Below, piece after piece: positions 41,030 through 49,246 of a stretch of DNA of 64,000 nucleotides. Under the pieces are notes generated by a model. It had not been told where the DNA came from, did not search any database, and worked only from the letters and a program-made list of their open reading frames with translations. How positions within the stretch are numbered: the first letter of the stretch is position 1; every line of letters starts with the position of its first letter. The DNA is taken from the NCBI RefSeq assembly GCF_048020265.1, contig NZ_CP171843.1:1674001-1738000 (forward strand). The letters are read 5' to 3'. Position numbers and translations under genes: made by a program. This DNA comes from Limnohabitans_A sp048020265 (GTDB taxonomy: Bacteria; Pseudomonadota; Gammaproteobacteria; Burkholderiales; Burkholderiaceae_C).

Positions 41030-41811
41030 GTGGCAGCCTCTTCAGAACGCAGGCTGGCCGGGTCAATCGCCCCTGTGATCAGACCCACGATTTCTTCGGG
41101 ACTGGTCTCACGGGTCAGGCGGCTGCAGATGATGCGGCCCTGACGGAACACCCAGATGCGGTCCACCAGGTCAAACACCTGGCGCAGGTTGTGGCTGATG
41201 ATGATCAGCGGAATGCCCTGCTTCTTGAGGCCCTTGATGATTTCTTCCACTCGAGCCGTTTCCTGCACGCCCAAAGCAGCCGTGGGCTCGTCCAGGATGA
41301 TGAGTTTTTTGGCAAAACCGGCCGCACGGGCAATCGCCACGCACTGGCGCTGGCCGCCGGACATGCCGCGCAGGCTCTCGGACATGTCCTGGATCTTCAC
41401 GCCGGTGGTGGCCAACATGCTGGCCGACTGCTCGCGCATGGCCTTGTGGTTGAGGATGGACAGCGGGCCCAGATTGAGGCGGGTGATCTCGCGGCCCAAA
41501 AAGATGTTGGCCGGCACATCCAGGTCTTCGGCCAACGCCAGCGTCTGGTACACGGTCTCGATGCCCTGCTCGCGGGCGTCGAGCGGAGACTCGAAATTCA
41601 CCTTGCCGCCGTCCAGCAGGATGTCGCCCGAGTTGGGCTGCTCGGCCCCGGTGATCAGGCGCACAAAAGTGCTTTTGCCTGCGCCGTTGTCGCCCACGAT
41701 GGCGGCATGCTCGCCGGGCAACAAGCGAAATTGGGCGTCGGTCAGGGCTTTGACGCCGCCGTAATGCTTGGTCAGCTGGCTGATTTCAAGAACAGGTGTC
41801 GAAGGGGTCAT
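41023..41811 (-). CDS. Sugar ABC transporter ATP-binding protein (single-domain)
   Basis: 262 residues from ATG at 41811 (MTPSTPVLEISQ). Walker A GDNGAGKST, Q-loop VYQTLALAEDL, signature MSGGQRQ, Walker B KLIILDEPTAALG, and H-loop IIISHNL. It has one nucleotide-binding domain, unlike the double-domain RbsA/XylG type, and resembles the FrcA-type ATPase of fructose importers. It must pair with the permease and binding protein encoded divergently. First gene of the minus operon; its leader begins in the shared control region. Confidence 0.93.
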   Translation of the reverse strand: MTPSTPVLEISQLTKHYGGVKALTDAQFRLLPGEHAAIVGDNGAGKSTFVRLITGAEQPNSGDILLDGGKVNFESPLDAREQGIETVYQTLALAEDLDVPANIFLGREITRLNLGPLSILNHKAMREQSASMLATTGVKIQDMSESLRGMSGGQRQCVAIARAAGFAKKLIILDEPTAALGVQETARVEEIIKGLKKQGIPLIIISHNLRQVFDLVDRIWVFRQGRIICSRLTRETSPEEIVGLITGAIDPASLRSEEAATC

Positions 41812-41860
41812 GGGAACTCTTTCACAGGAATGGGGCAGAGCATCGCCGATTCCTGTTTTT

Positions 41861-41889
41861 TTTACATTAGTAAAACTACTAGGTTTACT
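41861..41889 (+). promoter_or_regulatory. Promoter of the binding-protein operon
   Basis: TTTACA (41861-41866) and TTTACT (41884-41889) with a 17-bp spacer give a reasonable sigma-70 promoter, about 85 bp upstream of the binding-protein ATG. The palindrome 41869-41889 covers the spacer and the -10 element. Confidence 0.6.
41869..41889. promoter_or_regulatory. Candidate ROK repressor operator
   Basis: A 21-bp palindrome with arms AGTAAA and TTTACT, a central CTACTAG-like core and one mismatched pair. Inside it TAGTA-AAAC-TACTA forms a second, overlapping palindrome. Located between the divergent ATPase and binding-protein genes and over the promoter of the latter. A/T-rich palindromes of this kind are typical of ROK regulators. 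Confidence 0.6.
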
Positions 41890-41972
41890 TAGTCGTGTTT
41901 TTCGATTCCAATCCGTTCGCGGTTCGGAAAACACACGCCGGCCGAAGACCCTCAACAACGGAGATAAAACCC

Positions 41973-42938
41973 ATGATCACCAAACGCACATTCGGCCGCC
42001 TGGCCATCGCTGCCGCAGCGGCCACCCTGTTCACCTCGGCCATGGCGGCTGACGTGACCGTGGCTTACATCACCAACGGCAACACCAACGAAGGCTGGAC
42101 ACTGATCAACGGCGGCGCCAAAAAAGCCGGTCAGGCCAAAGGTGTGAAGTTCATTGAACTGGCCGCCGAAAAAGGCGAGTTGTCTAAACAACTGGCCATC
42201 GTCGAAGACATGATCACCCGCAAAGTCAATGCGATCGCCATCGCGCCTGTGGACTCGGCCGGTATCGCCCCCGCCATCAACAAGGCCCTGAAAGCCGGTA
42301 TCGCCGTGGTGGCTGTGGACACTGGCATCACCGGTGCCGCGATCACTTCGTATGTCGCCACCGACAACATCAAGGCCGCCAACGTGCAAGGCAAGTGGGC
42401 GGCTGAGCAGATCAAGGACGGCGACACGGTGATCTACGTGACCGGCGACCAAGGCCAGTCCACCGGCCAGGAGCGCAAGAAAGGCTTTGTGGACGCGCTG
42501 AACGCGGGCCGCAAGAACGTCAAGATTGTCGAAGTGGCCACCACCTGGGACCAGACCATGGCCCAAAACGGTGTCGAAGCGGCCCTGCGTGCCAACCCGA
42601 ATGCCAAAGTGATCGCCTGCGCCTGGGATGGCGGCGCCTTGGGTGCGAAAGCCGCACTGATGGCCGCCGGCAAGAAGCCCGGCGACGTGAAGATTGCGGG
42701 CTTTGACGGCTCGCCCGGCGGTCTGGACATGATGAAACAAGGCTGGCAACAAGCCAACGCCGCGCAGATGCTGGCCAAGATCGGCCAGGTCGGCGTGGAA
42801 ACCGCTGTGGCAGCCGCGCAAGGCAAGAAGGTCGATGCCCGCATCGACACCGGCTCCTTCCTGGTGCTGCCCTCCAACGTGGACAAGTTCGCGGCCGACT
42901 CCGGCGTGGGCCAGTTCATGAAAGTCAAGACCAAGTGA
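41973..42938 (+). CDS. Sugar ABC transporter periplasmic binding protein (RbsB-like)
   Basis: 321 residues from ATG at 41973 with GGAG 10 bp upstream; upstream in-frame codons encode non-homologous sequence. Signal peptide RTFGRLAIAAAAATLFTSAMA, cleaved before ADVT. Peripla_BP_4 fold with KGELSKQLAIVEDMITRKV, the AIAPVDSAGIAPAINKAL segment, VAVDTGI and CAWDGGALGAKAAL. It captures the sugar for the transporter. The sugar is not evident from sequence; ribose, xylose, fructose or a deoxyhexose are possible. Followed by a stem-loop before the permease gene. Confidence 0.93.
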   Translation: MITKRTFGRLAIAAAAATLFTSAMAADVTVAYITNGNTNEGWTLINGGAKKAGQAKGVKFIELAAEKGELSKQLAIVEDMITRKVNAIAIAPVDSAGIAPAINKALKAGIAVVAVDTGITGAAITSYVATDNIKAANVQGKWAAEQIKDGDTVIYVTGDQGQSTGQERKKGFVDALNAGRKNVKIVEVATTWDQTMAQNGVEAALRANPNAKVIACAWDGGALGAKAALMAAGKKPGDVKIAGFDGSPGGLDMMKQGWQQANAAQMLAKIGQVGVETAVAAAQGKKVDARIDTGSFLVLPSNVDKFAADSGVGQFMKVKTK

Positions 42939-42981
42939 TCTGAAGCATCACCCCGCCTTCGCCATGTCCGCGAAGGCTCAA

Positions 42982-43008
42982 GGCGACCACGCCAACCGCG
43001 TGGTCGCC
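42982..43008 (+). terminator. Intercistronic stem-loop between binding protein and permease
   Basis: A perfect 11-bp GC-rich stem (42982-42992 with 42998-43008) and five-base loop, with no T-tract after it. More likely a stabiliser of the upstream message or a partial attenuator than a full terminator. Confidence 0.6.
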
Positions 43009-43030
43009 CATTCAGTTTGAGAAAGTCTTT

Positions 43031-43975
43031 ATGAAATCCATCACCCGACAAGAGTGGTACGGCGCCTTTGTAGCGGTCATCGTGCTGGGCGTTTTGCTCA
43101 CCTTCGCCTCGCCCTACTTCCTGACCACCGGCAACCTGTCCAACATCCTGGTGCAGGCCTCGGTGATCGCTTTGCTCGCGGGTGGACAAACCTTTGTGAT
43201 CCTGACCGGCGGCGTCGATCTGGCGGTGGGCGCGCTCACAGCGCTGGCCGGCGCGGTGGCCGGTCACCTGATGGTCAAAATCGGTGTGGACCCTTATCTG
43301 GCCATGGTGGTGGCGCTGGCGATCGGCGCAGCGGTCGGCTTGTTCAACGGGTATCTGGTAGCTTTTGTTGGCATTCCGGCCTTCATCGTCACGCTGGGCG
43401 GTTTGACGCTCTGGCGCGGTCTGGCCTTTGACCTCACGGGTGGTTTTGACAACGCGGGCCTGCCCGAGCCCTTCCCTTTCATCGGTTATGGCGATGTGTT
43501 CGGCATCCCCATGCCCACACTGATCACCGGTATCTTTTTTGTGGCGATGGCCTTCATCCTGTCGAGTACCAAAATCGGCCGCTATGTGTATGCCATGGGC
43601 TCCAACGAAATGGGGGCCCGCCAAGTGGGCATCAACATCCGTTGGTACAAGCTCAGTGTGTATGTCATCTCGGGCCTGTCGTGTGCGCTGGGTGCCATCG
43701 TGCTGATGGCCCGCATGGACTCTTCCAGCGGCAAAATGGCGCAAATGTTCGAGCTGGACGCGATTGCCGCCGTCATTTTGGGCGGTACATCGCTGTTTGG
43801 CGGTCGCGGCAGCATCTGGGGCAGCTTGCTGGGGGCGGTGCTGATCACCATGATCCGCAACGGCATGAACCTGATGGAAGTCTCGCAGTTCAAGCAAATG
43901 ATGGCGATTGGCGCGGTCGTGATCTTGGCCGTCTGGATCGACGTCGTGCGCCGCAAGCATCTGCTCAAAAAATAA
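43031..43975 (+). CDS. Sugar ABC transporter permease (RbsC-like)
   Basis: 314 residues with about ten membrane helices, BPD_transp_2 family. Motifs: FVILTGGVDLAVGALTALAG near residue 58, FNGYLVAFVGIPAFIVTLGG, and the AIAAVILGGTSLFGGRGSI cytoplasmic loop that contacts the ATPase. It probably forms a homodimer with two copies of the ATPase encoded at 41811. ATG start 10 bp after GAGAAAG. Confidence 0.95.
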   Translation: MKSITRQEWYGAFVAVIVLGVLLTFASPYFLTTGNLSNILVQASVIALLAGGQTFVILTGGVDLAVGALTALAGAVAGHLMVKIGVDPYLAMVVALAIGAAVGLFNGYLVAFVGIPAFIVTLGGLTLWRGLAFDLTGGFDNAGLPEPFPFIGYGDVFGIPMPTLITGIFFVAMAFILSSTKIGRYVYAMGSNEMGARQVGINIRWYKLSVYVISGLSCALGAIVLMARMDSSSGKMAQMFELDAIAAVILGGTSLFGGRGSIWGSLLGAVLITMIRNGMNLMEVSQFKQMMAIGAVVILAVWIDVVRRKHLLKK

Positions 43976-43990
43976 GCCCGATTGTCGAAC

Positions 43991-44923
43991 ATGAGCACCC
44001 CGATTTTTGTGCTGGGCGAGGCCCTGATGGACTGCATCGCCCAGCCCGACGGGCGACTCCTGCCCCTGATGGGCGGCAGCCCCTTCAACATGGCCCGCGC
44101 CGCTGCCTTGCGCGGGGCCAGCGTGGCTTACCTCAACCCCCTGTCCACCGACTTGTTCGGCCAGGGCATGGCGCAACTGCTGCTGCGTGACGGTGTGGCG
44201 CTGCAAGGTGGCCACAGCCGCCTGCCCACCTCGCTGGCCGTGGTGCAAGTGACAGATGGCCAGCCAAGCTACGGCTTTTACCGCGAAGGCATTGCCGACC
44301 GCGACTACACGGTGGACGGCATCACGGCCTTGCTGCGACAGCAAAAAACGCCAGGCATTCTGCACACCGGCTCCCTGCTGCTGATCCCGCCGGAACACAC
44401 CAAAGTGGTGGCCATTCTGAAAGCGGCACGCGCGATGGGCTGGACCCTCAGCGTGGACGTCAATTTGCGGCCCAAAGTGGCACCTGACCTGGCGCAGTAT
44501 GTGCAAGCCCTGCACGAAGTGATCGCTCTGACCGACTATCTCAAGGCCAGCGACGAAGACCTGGAAACCATGGGTTTTGCGAATGTGGCCATCGGTGAAT
44601 CTGCGCGACTGGTGGATGAACTGCGCAAAGGTGTGACTCCTGGCGCCCTGAGCCGAGTGGCCCTGACCTTTGGCGGCGAAGGCGCTCACCTTGACATCGA
44701 AGGCCAATCGCACCAACTGCCCGTTCCGGGCATCACGGTGGCCGACACCGTGGGCGCAGGCGACACCTTCTGGGGCAACACCCTGGCCGACTGGGCCTTG
44801 CAACCTGCTGATGCCGCAGAGCGCGTGGCCAGCACACTGGATTCATCGATGAAAGCCGCCGCGATCAACTGCACCCGCCAGGGCTGCCAGCCACCGACAC
44901 GGGCTGAAGTTTTGGCGTTTTAA
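43991..44923 (+). CDS. PfkB family carbohydrate kinase (fructokinase-like)
   Basis: 310 residues from ATG at 43991 (MSTPIFVLGEALMD); a TTG nine bases upstream is less likely. Ribokinase fold with GGSPFNMARAAALRG near residue 30 and the catalytic anion-hole motif DTVGAGDTFWG near residue 252. The opening resembles bacterial fructokinases. It would phosphorylate the imported sugar. 15 bp after the permease; convergent with the DedA gene with no gap. Confidence 0.9.
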   Translation: MSTPIFVLGEALMDCIAQPDGRLLPLMGGSPFNMARAAALRGASVAYLNPLSTDLFGQGMAQLLLRDGVALQGGHSRLPTSLAVVQVTDGQPSYGFYREGIADRDYTVDGITALLRQQKTPGILHTGSLLLIPPEHTKVVAILKAARAMGWTLSVDVNLRPKVAPDLAQYVQALHEVIALTDYLKASDEDLETMGFANVAIGESARLVDELRKGVTPGALSRVALTFGGEGAHLDIEGQSHQLPVPGITVADTVGAGDTFWGNTLADWALQPADAAERVASTLDSSMKAAAINCTRQGCQPPTRAEVLAF

Positions 44924-45562
44924 TCAGCCCGCATTGCGCGCCCGCCATGCGCCGAACATGGCGATCAGGCCCGGCACGATGATCAAGGCCCAAATGATCT
45001 TGGACAGGTGCGTCTGCACAAAAGGTAAATTGCCAAACAGATAGCCGGCCAAGGTCAGGCCCACCACCCAAATGAAGCCGCCCACCACATTGAATAGGGT
45101 GAACTTGCTGCGCGTCATCTCGGCCACGCCCGCCACAAAAGGCACAAAAGTGCGGATGAACGGCATGAAACGCGCCAAGATGATGGTGATGCCGCCGTAT
45201 TTTTCGTAAAACGCATGGGCCTGGTCAAAGCCCTTGCGGCTGAAAAAACGCGAATCTTCCCACTGGAACACCCGGGGGCCAAAGTAGCGCCCGATCGTAT
45301 AGTTGGTCTGGTCGCCCAAAATGGCCGCCACCAGCAGCAAGCCCATCACCAGCGGCAGGCTCATCAAACCCGCGCCGCACATGGCCCCGACGATGAACAG
45401 CAGCGAGTCGCCCGGCAAAAACGGCATGACCACAACGCCGGTTTCCACGAAGATGATCAGGAACAGCAAGGCATACACCCACGCACCGTATTGCCCCACA
45501 AAGGCCTCCAAATACCGGTCCACGTGGAGAATGAAATCAACAAGTTGCAGCAGGATGTCCAT
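44924..45562 (-). CDS. DedA family membrane protein
   Basis: 212 residues from ATG at 45562 (MDILLQLVDFIL); TTG at 45583 would add seven residues. SNARE-associated/VTT domain with FVETGVVVMPFLPGDSLLF, GDQTNYTIGRYFG, and the conserved arginine segment ARFMPFIRTFVPFVAGVAEM. DedA proteins flip or recycle membrane lipid carriers (undecaprenyl phosphate or phosphatidylethanolamine) and affect envelope integrity. About five hydrophobic segments. Confidence 0.93.
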   Translation of the reverse strand: MDILLQLVDFILHVDRYLEAFVGQYGAWVYALLFLIIFVETGVVVMPFLPGDSLLFIVGAMCGAGLMSLPLVMGLLLVAAILGDQTNYTIGRYFGPRVFQWEDSRFFSRKGFDQAHAFYEKYGGITIILARFMPFIRTFVPFVAGVAEMTRSKFTLFNVVGGFIWVVGLTLAGYLFGNLPFVQTHLSKIIWALIIVPGLIAMFGAWRARNAG

Positions 45563-45614
45563 GACCCGATTATCCCCGGTCAAACCAGATGGCTTGAGCC
45601 CCTAAAATCAGGCG

Positions 45615-47639
45615 GTGACCTCCCAACAGACCCCGGCCCCCGCGCGCCGCCCCATCCGCGAACTCCCCGATGAACTGATCAGCCAGATCGCTGCAGGCGA
45701 AGTAGTCGAGCGCCCAGCATCCGTTGTGCGCGAGCTGGTGGACAACGCCATGGATGCGGGCGCGCGCAGCATCACACTGCGCCTGATGGGCGGCGGTACC
45801 CGGCTGATTTCGGTGGAAGACGACGGCGGCGGCATTGCCCCTGACGAGCTGGCAACGGCCTTGAAGCGTCACGCCACCAGCAAGATCGGCAACTTGGACG
45901 AGCTGGAATCGGTCATGACCATGGGTTTTCGGGGCGAAGCGCTGGCGGCCATCAACTCGGTGTCCGAACTGACCCTGCTCTCGCGCATGGACGGCCAGCC
46001 CAGCGCCTTTGCCCTGGACGGCCGCACCGGCGAGATCCGCCCCGCCGCCCGCGCCGTAGGCACCACAGTGGAGGTCAAAGAGTTGTTTTTCTCGACTCCG
46101 GCACGCCGCAAATTTTTGAAAAGCGACAGCACCGAGCTGGCGCATTGCATCGAAGCCGTGCGCCGCCACGCCCTGGCCCGCCCCGATGTGGGCTTTGCCA
46201 TCTGGCACGAAGGCAAGCTGGTCGAGCAGTGGCGCGTGCACCCCGGTGCCGCGGGCTTGGAACAGCGCCTGGCCGATGTGTTGGGCGAAGAGTTCGTGGC
46301 GCAGTCCATCCCGGTCGAGTACCACGCTGGGCCGCTCAAAGTGATCGGACGCGCGGGTCTGCCCGATGCCGCCCGCTCGCGCCCCGACCACCAGTTTGCC
46401 TATGTGAATGGCCGCTTTGTGCGCGACAAGGTGGTCATGCACGGCGCCCGCAGCGCTTATGAAGACGTGTTGCACGGCCACAAGCAACCGGCCTATGCCC
46501 TGTTCATGCAGATCGACCCGACGCTGGTCGATGTGAATGTGCACCCGACCAAGATCGAGGTGCGATTTCGGGACAGTCGGGCTGTGCACCAGGCGGTGCG
46601 CCACGCGCTGGAAAACGCGCTGGCCGCGCCGCGCTCGCAAAACCTGAACGAAGAAGCGTCCAGCAGCGCCAGCGACTTTGACCTGAAAGCGCCGGTCGTC
46701 AAAGCCCTGCCCGAATCGGCCAGCTGGCAACAAGGCGGCATGGCATTTGAGCGCCCCACACCGTCGAGCTTCAATGCCCCGGCCTACAAGCCCGCTGATT
46801 TTTTGCGTCCCCGCGTCGATGGCGAGCAGGCCATGGCCGACCTGAAGGCGCTGTGGCAAGCCACCTCCGATTCACAAGCAGACTCTCTGGCCTACGGCCA
46901 AGCGGACAGCCAAGTCCCACCTCAGGCACAAGAGGCATCCCGCTTGTGGGAGCCCCCCCCTGCGGCCGAAGGGGATTCGCGAGCAGGGGCAAACTCCGAC
47001 CTGTCCACAGAGACACCTGCCGCCCCCCTGCCCGAAGGCGACTGGCCGCTGGGCCGCGCCGTGGCGCAGTTGCACGGCGTCTACATCCTGGCCGAAAACA
47101 AGCAAGGCTTGGTGGTGGTGGACATGCACGCCGCGCACGAACGCATCGTCTACGAGCGCCTGAAAAACCAGCTCAACGCCGCCGATGGCGAAGGACCCCA
47201 CATCGCCAGCCAGCCACTGTTGATCCCCGCCACCTTTGCCGCCACCCCGACCGAAGTGGCCACGGCCGAGGCCTGCGCCGAGGCGCTGGAACAACTTGGC
47301 CTGGAAATCTCGCCCCTGTCGGCCAAAACCCTGGCCGTGCGCGCCGTTCCCACGAGTCTTGCGCAAGGCGACGCGGTCGAGCTGGCCCGCAGCGTGCTGG
47401 CCGAGCTGTCCCAGCACGACGCCAGCACGGTGGTGCAACGCGCCCAAAACGAGATTTTGGCGACCATGGCCTGCCATGGCGCTGTGCGTGCCAACCGCCG
47501 CCTGACGCTCGATGAAATGAACGGCTTGCTGCGCCAAATGGAAGAAACCGAGCGCTCCGACCAATGCAACCACGGCCGGCCCACCTGGCGTCAGATGACG
47601 ATGCGGGATCTGGATGCGTTGTTTTTGCGGGGTCGGTGA
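45615..47639 (+). CDS. mutL: DNA mismatch repair protein MutL (endonuclease-type)
   Basis: 674 residues with GTG start at 45615. N-terminal GHKL ATPase: ELISQIAAGEVVERP, the ELVDNAMDAGA magnesium motif, DDGGGI, ATSKI and TMGFRGEAL. The C-terminal dimerisation domain (about 475-674) has DMHAAHERIVYE, matching the metal motif D-Q-H-A-x2-E-x4-E except Met for Gln, plus ACHGAVRA and CNHGRPTW. This marks the nicking type of MutL, used where MutH is absent. The central linker (about 440-460) is partly encoded by a REP-like palindrome inserted in frame. Confidence 0.96.
   Translation: MTSQQTPAPARRPIRELPDELISQIAAGEVVERPASVVRELVDNAMDAGARSITLRLMGGGTRLISVEDDGGGIAPDELATALKRHATSKIGNLDELESVMTMGFRGEALAAINSVSELTLLSRMDGQPSAFALDGRTGEIRPAARAVGTTVEVKELFFSTPARRKFLKSDSTELAHCIEAVRRHALARPDVGFAIWHEGKLVEQWRVHPGAAGLEQRLADVLGEEFVAQSIPVEYHAGPLKVIGRAGLPDAARSRPDHQFAYVNGRFVRDKVVMHGARSAYEDVLHGHKQPAYALFMQIDPTLVDVNVHPTKIEVRFRDSRAVHQAVRHALENALAAPRSQNLNEEASSSASDFDLKAPVVKALPESASWQQGGMAFERPTPSSFNAPAYKPADFLRPRVDGEQAMADLKALWQATSDSQADSLAYGQADSQVPPQAQEASRLWEPPPAAEGDSRAGANSDLSTETPAAPLPEGDWPLGRAVAQLHGVYILAENKQGLVVVDMHAAHERIVYERLKNQLNAADGEGPHIASQPLLIPATFAATPTEVATAEACAEALEQLGLEISPLSAKTLAVRAVPTSLAQGDAVELARSVLAELSQHDASTVVQRAQNEILATMACHGAVRANRRLTLDEMNGLLRQMEETERSDQCNHGRPTWRQMTMRDLDALFLRGR
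46945..46995. repeat. REP-like element 3, in frame inside mutL
   Basis: GTGGGAGC, CCCTGCGGCCGAA and ATTCGCGAGCAGGGGC match the two halves of the dispersed element. It encodes the linker residues LWEPPPAAEGDSRAGANSD of MutL without disrupting the frame. Confidence 0.65.
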
Positions 47640-48028
47640 TGGTGGGCATGTGTGGCTTTGAAGCCAACTCTAAGGTACAAACCTTGGAGACGCGTCTGTG
47701 GGATGTATCCGAGTCCGGCGAGCCCGCCACGCGGTCTCGCTCATACTCGCTGCGCTCGCCAAATCGCGAGCTCCGCGCGGCGAGCTCACCTGCCTCTCCT
47801 GCAGTGGGTTCAAAGACACCGCAGATTTTGAACGACCACAAAGCGAGCGTCGGGGCCGGTGCGCGGACTGCCCGATTTGGCGAGCGAAGCGAGTATGAGG
47901 GCAGCCGCGCACCGGCCCCGACGCTCGCGTTCCAAGAAGAACGGAACATCGGCACACCAGCCCCAAGCATCGCGCCCCACAAAGACACCTGCGCCAACGC
48001 TGATTAAGACTCAAGACCCAACACTGGC
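47640..48028. repeat. Intergenic region with nested palindromes between mutL and the MFS gene
   Basis: 389 bp with no convincing gene. A perfect 24-bp inverted repeat (47843-47866 with 47905-47928) encloses a 38-base loop. Within this loop 47873-47897 is the reverse complement, with one mismatch, of 47742-47766. The two pairs could form alternative hairpins. No T-tract was found. Confidence 0.75.
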
Positions 48029-49246
48029 ATGCCGCAAAAACTGATCGTCCTCATCCTCGCCCTGCTGCTCGGCCTGCAACCCGTCACCACCGACTTGTAT
48101 CTGCCCGCCCTGCCCGCCATCACCCAAGGCTTTGGCTCGGGCATGGGTCAAGCCCAACTCACCCTCACGGCGCTGCTGCTCGCTTTCGGGCTGTCGCAAC
48201 TCGTCTGGGGACCGTTGTCCGACCGCTTTGGTCGCCGCCCCATCCTGCTGTGGGGCATGGGCGCTTACACGCTCGCCTCGGTCGCTTGTGCGCTGGCGCC
48301 TGACATGGCTTGGCTGATCGCCGGGCGCACGGTGCAAGGCATCGCCATGGGCGCTGGCGTCATGGCCGCGCGGGCTGTGGTGCGTGACCTGTTCCAGCCG
48401 CTGCAGGGTGCCACGGTCATGTCACAAGGCCTCACAGGGCTGGGCATCATCGCCTGCGCCTGTGCACCGCTGGGCGGCATGCTGACCGACGCCCTGGGTT
48501 GGCGTTACGCCCTGCTGGCCCTGGCCGTGTTCGGGGCGGCCACACTGGCCCTGCTGGCCTGGCGATTTGAAGAAACACTGGCCCAACCCGACCCGCACGC
48601 CCTGAGCGCCGGGCCGCTCTTTCGGGCCAACCTGGACATCCTGCGCAACCCGGTGTTCCTCACCTGGTGCGCCCTGTCGGCCAGCTCTTACCTGGGGCTT
48701 TTCACCTTTTTGGCCAGTTCATCGTTTGTCTTCGTCACCTTCATGGGCTACAGCAAAACGGCCTACGGCTTTCTGATGCTGAGCATGTCGCTGTCCTACA
48801 TCGTGGGCACTTTCTGGTGCCGCTGGATGTTGCGACGCACCAGCGTGCACCGCACCGTGGGCATCGCCGCCATCCTGACGATCACGGGCGGGGTGGGCAT
48901 GGCCGCTTTGGCCTATGCGGGCCAAGGCCAGGACTGGTATGGGGCGTGGGCCGTCATGGTGCCCATGTACATCTTCATGTTGGGCCACGGCGTGCACCAG
49001 CCTTGCGGCCAGAGCGGCGCTGTGGCGCCCTTCCCGCACCGGGCTGGGACAGCCTCGGCCCTGAACGGCTTTTTGATGATGCTGGGGGCTTTCTTCATGG
49101 GGGGCTGGCTGGGCACCCACATGGACCGCCCGGTGTTTGCGCTGGCCCACGGTCTGTTGCTGTGCGCCGTTTTCATCACCTTCGTGGCCTGGACCGGTGT
49201 GCAGCGCCATGGTCGCCCGGTGGTTACATCGGCCAAGCCCGCATGA
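48029..49246 (+). CDS. MFS multidrug efflux transporter, Bcr/CflA family
   Basis: 405 residues, twelve predicted membrane segments. Early TTDLYLPALPAI motif typical of Bcr/CflA drug/H+ antiporters, MFS motif A GPLSDRFGRRP after helix 2, and the RTVQGIAMGAGVMAARAVVRD segment of helix 4-5 (motif B/C area). Substrate not predictable; homologues export bicyclomycin, chloramphenicol or amino-acid derivatives. Overlaps miaA by 4 bp. Confidence 0.92.
   Translation: MPQKLIVLILALLLGLQPVTTDLYLPALPAITQGFGSGMGQAQLTLTALLLAFGLSQLVWGPLSDRFGRRPILLWGMGAYTLASVACALAPDMAWLIAGRTVQGIAMGAGVMAARAVVRDLFQPLQGATVMSQGLTGLGIIACACAPLGGMLTDALGWRYALLALAVFGAATLALLAWRFEETLAQPDPHALSAGPLFRANLDILRNPVFLTWCALSASSYLGLFTFLASSSFVFVTFMGYSKTAYGFLMLSMSLSYIVGTFWCRWMLRRTSVHRTVGIAAILTITGGVGMAALAYAGQGQDWYGAWAVMVPMYIFMLGHGVHQPCGQSGAVAPFPHRAGTASALNGFLMMLGAFFMGGWLGTHMDRPVFALAHGLLLCAVFITFVAWTGVQRHGRPVVTSAKPA

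Noticed and set aside
42434..44803. 789-codon minus-strand frame
   Set aside because: Antisense to the binding protein, permease and kinase genes; a His/Gln/Arg-rich shadow product.
47640..48028. Short frames (61-67 codons) in the palindromic region after mutL
   Set aside because: They are produced by the GC-rich inverted repeats and have no ribosome sites or recognisable content.
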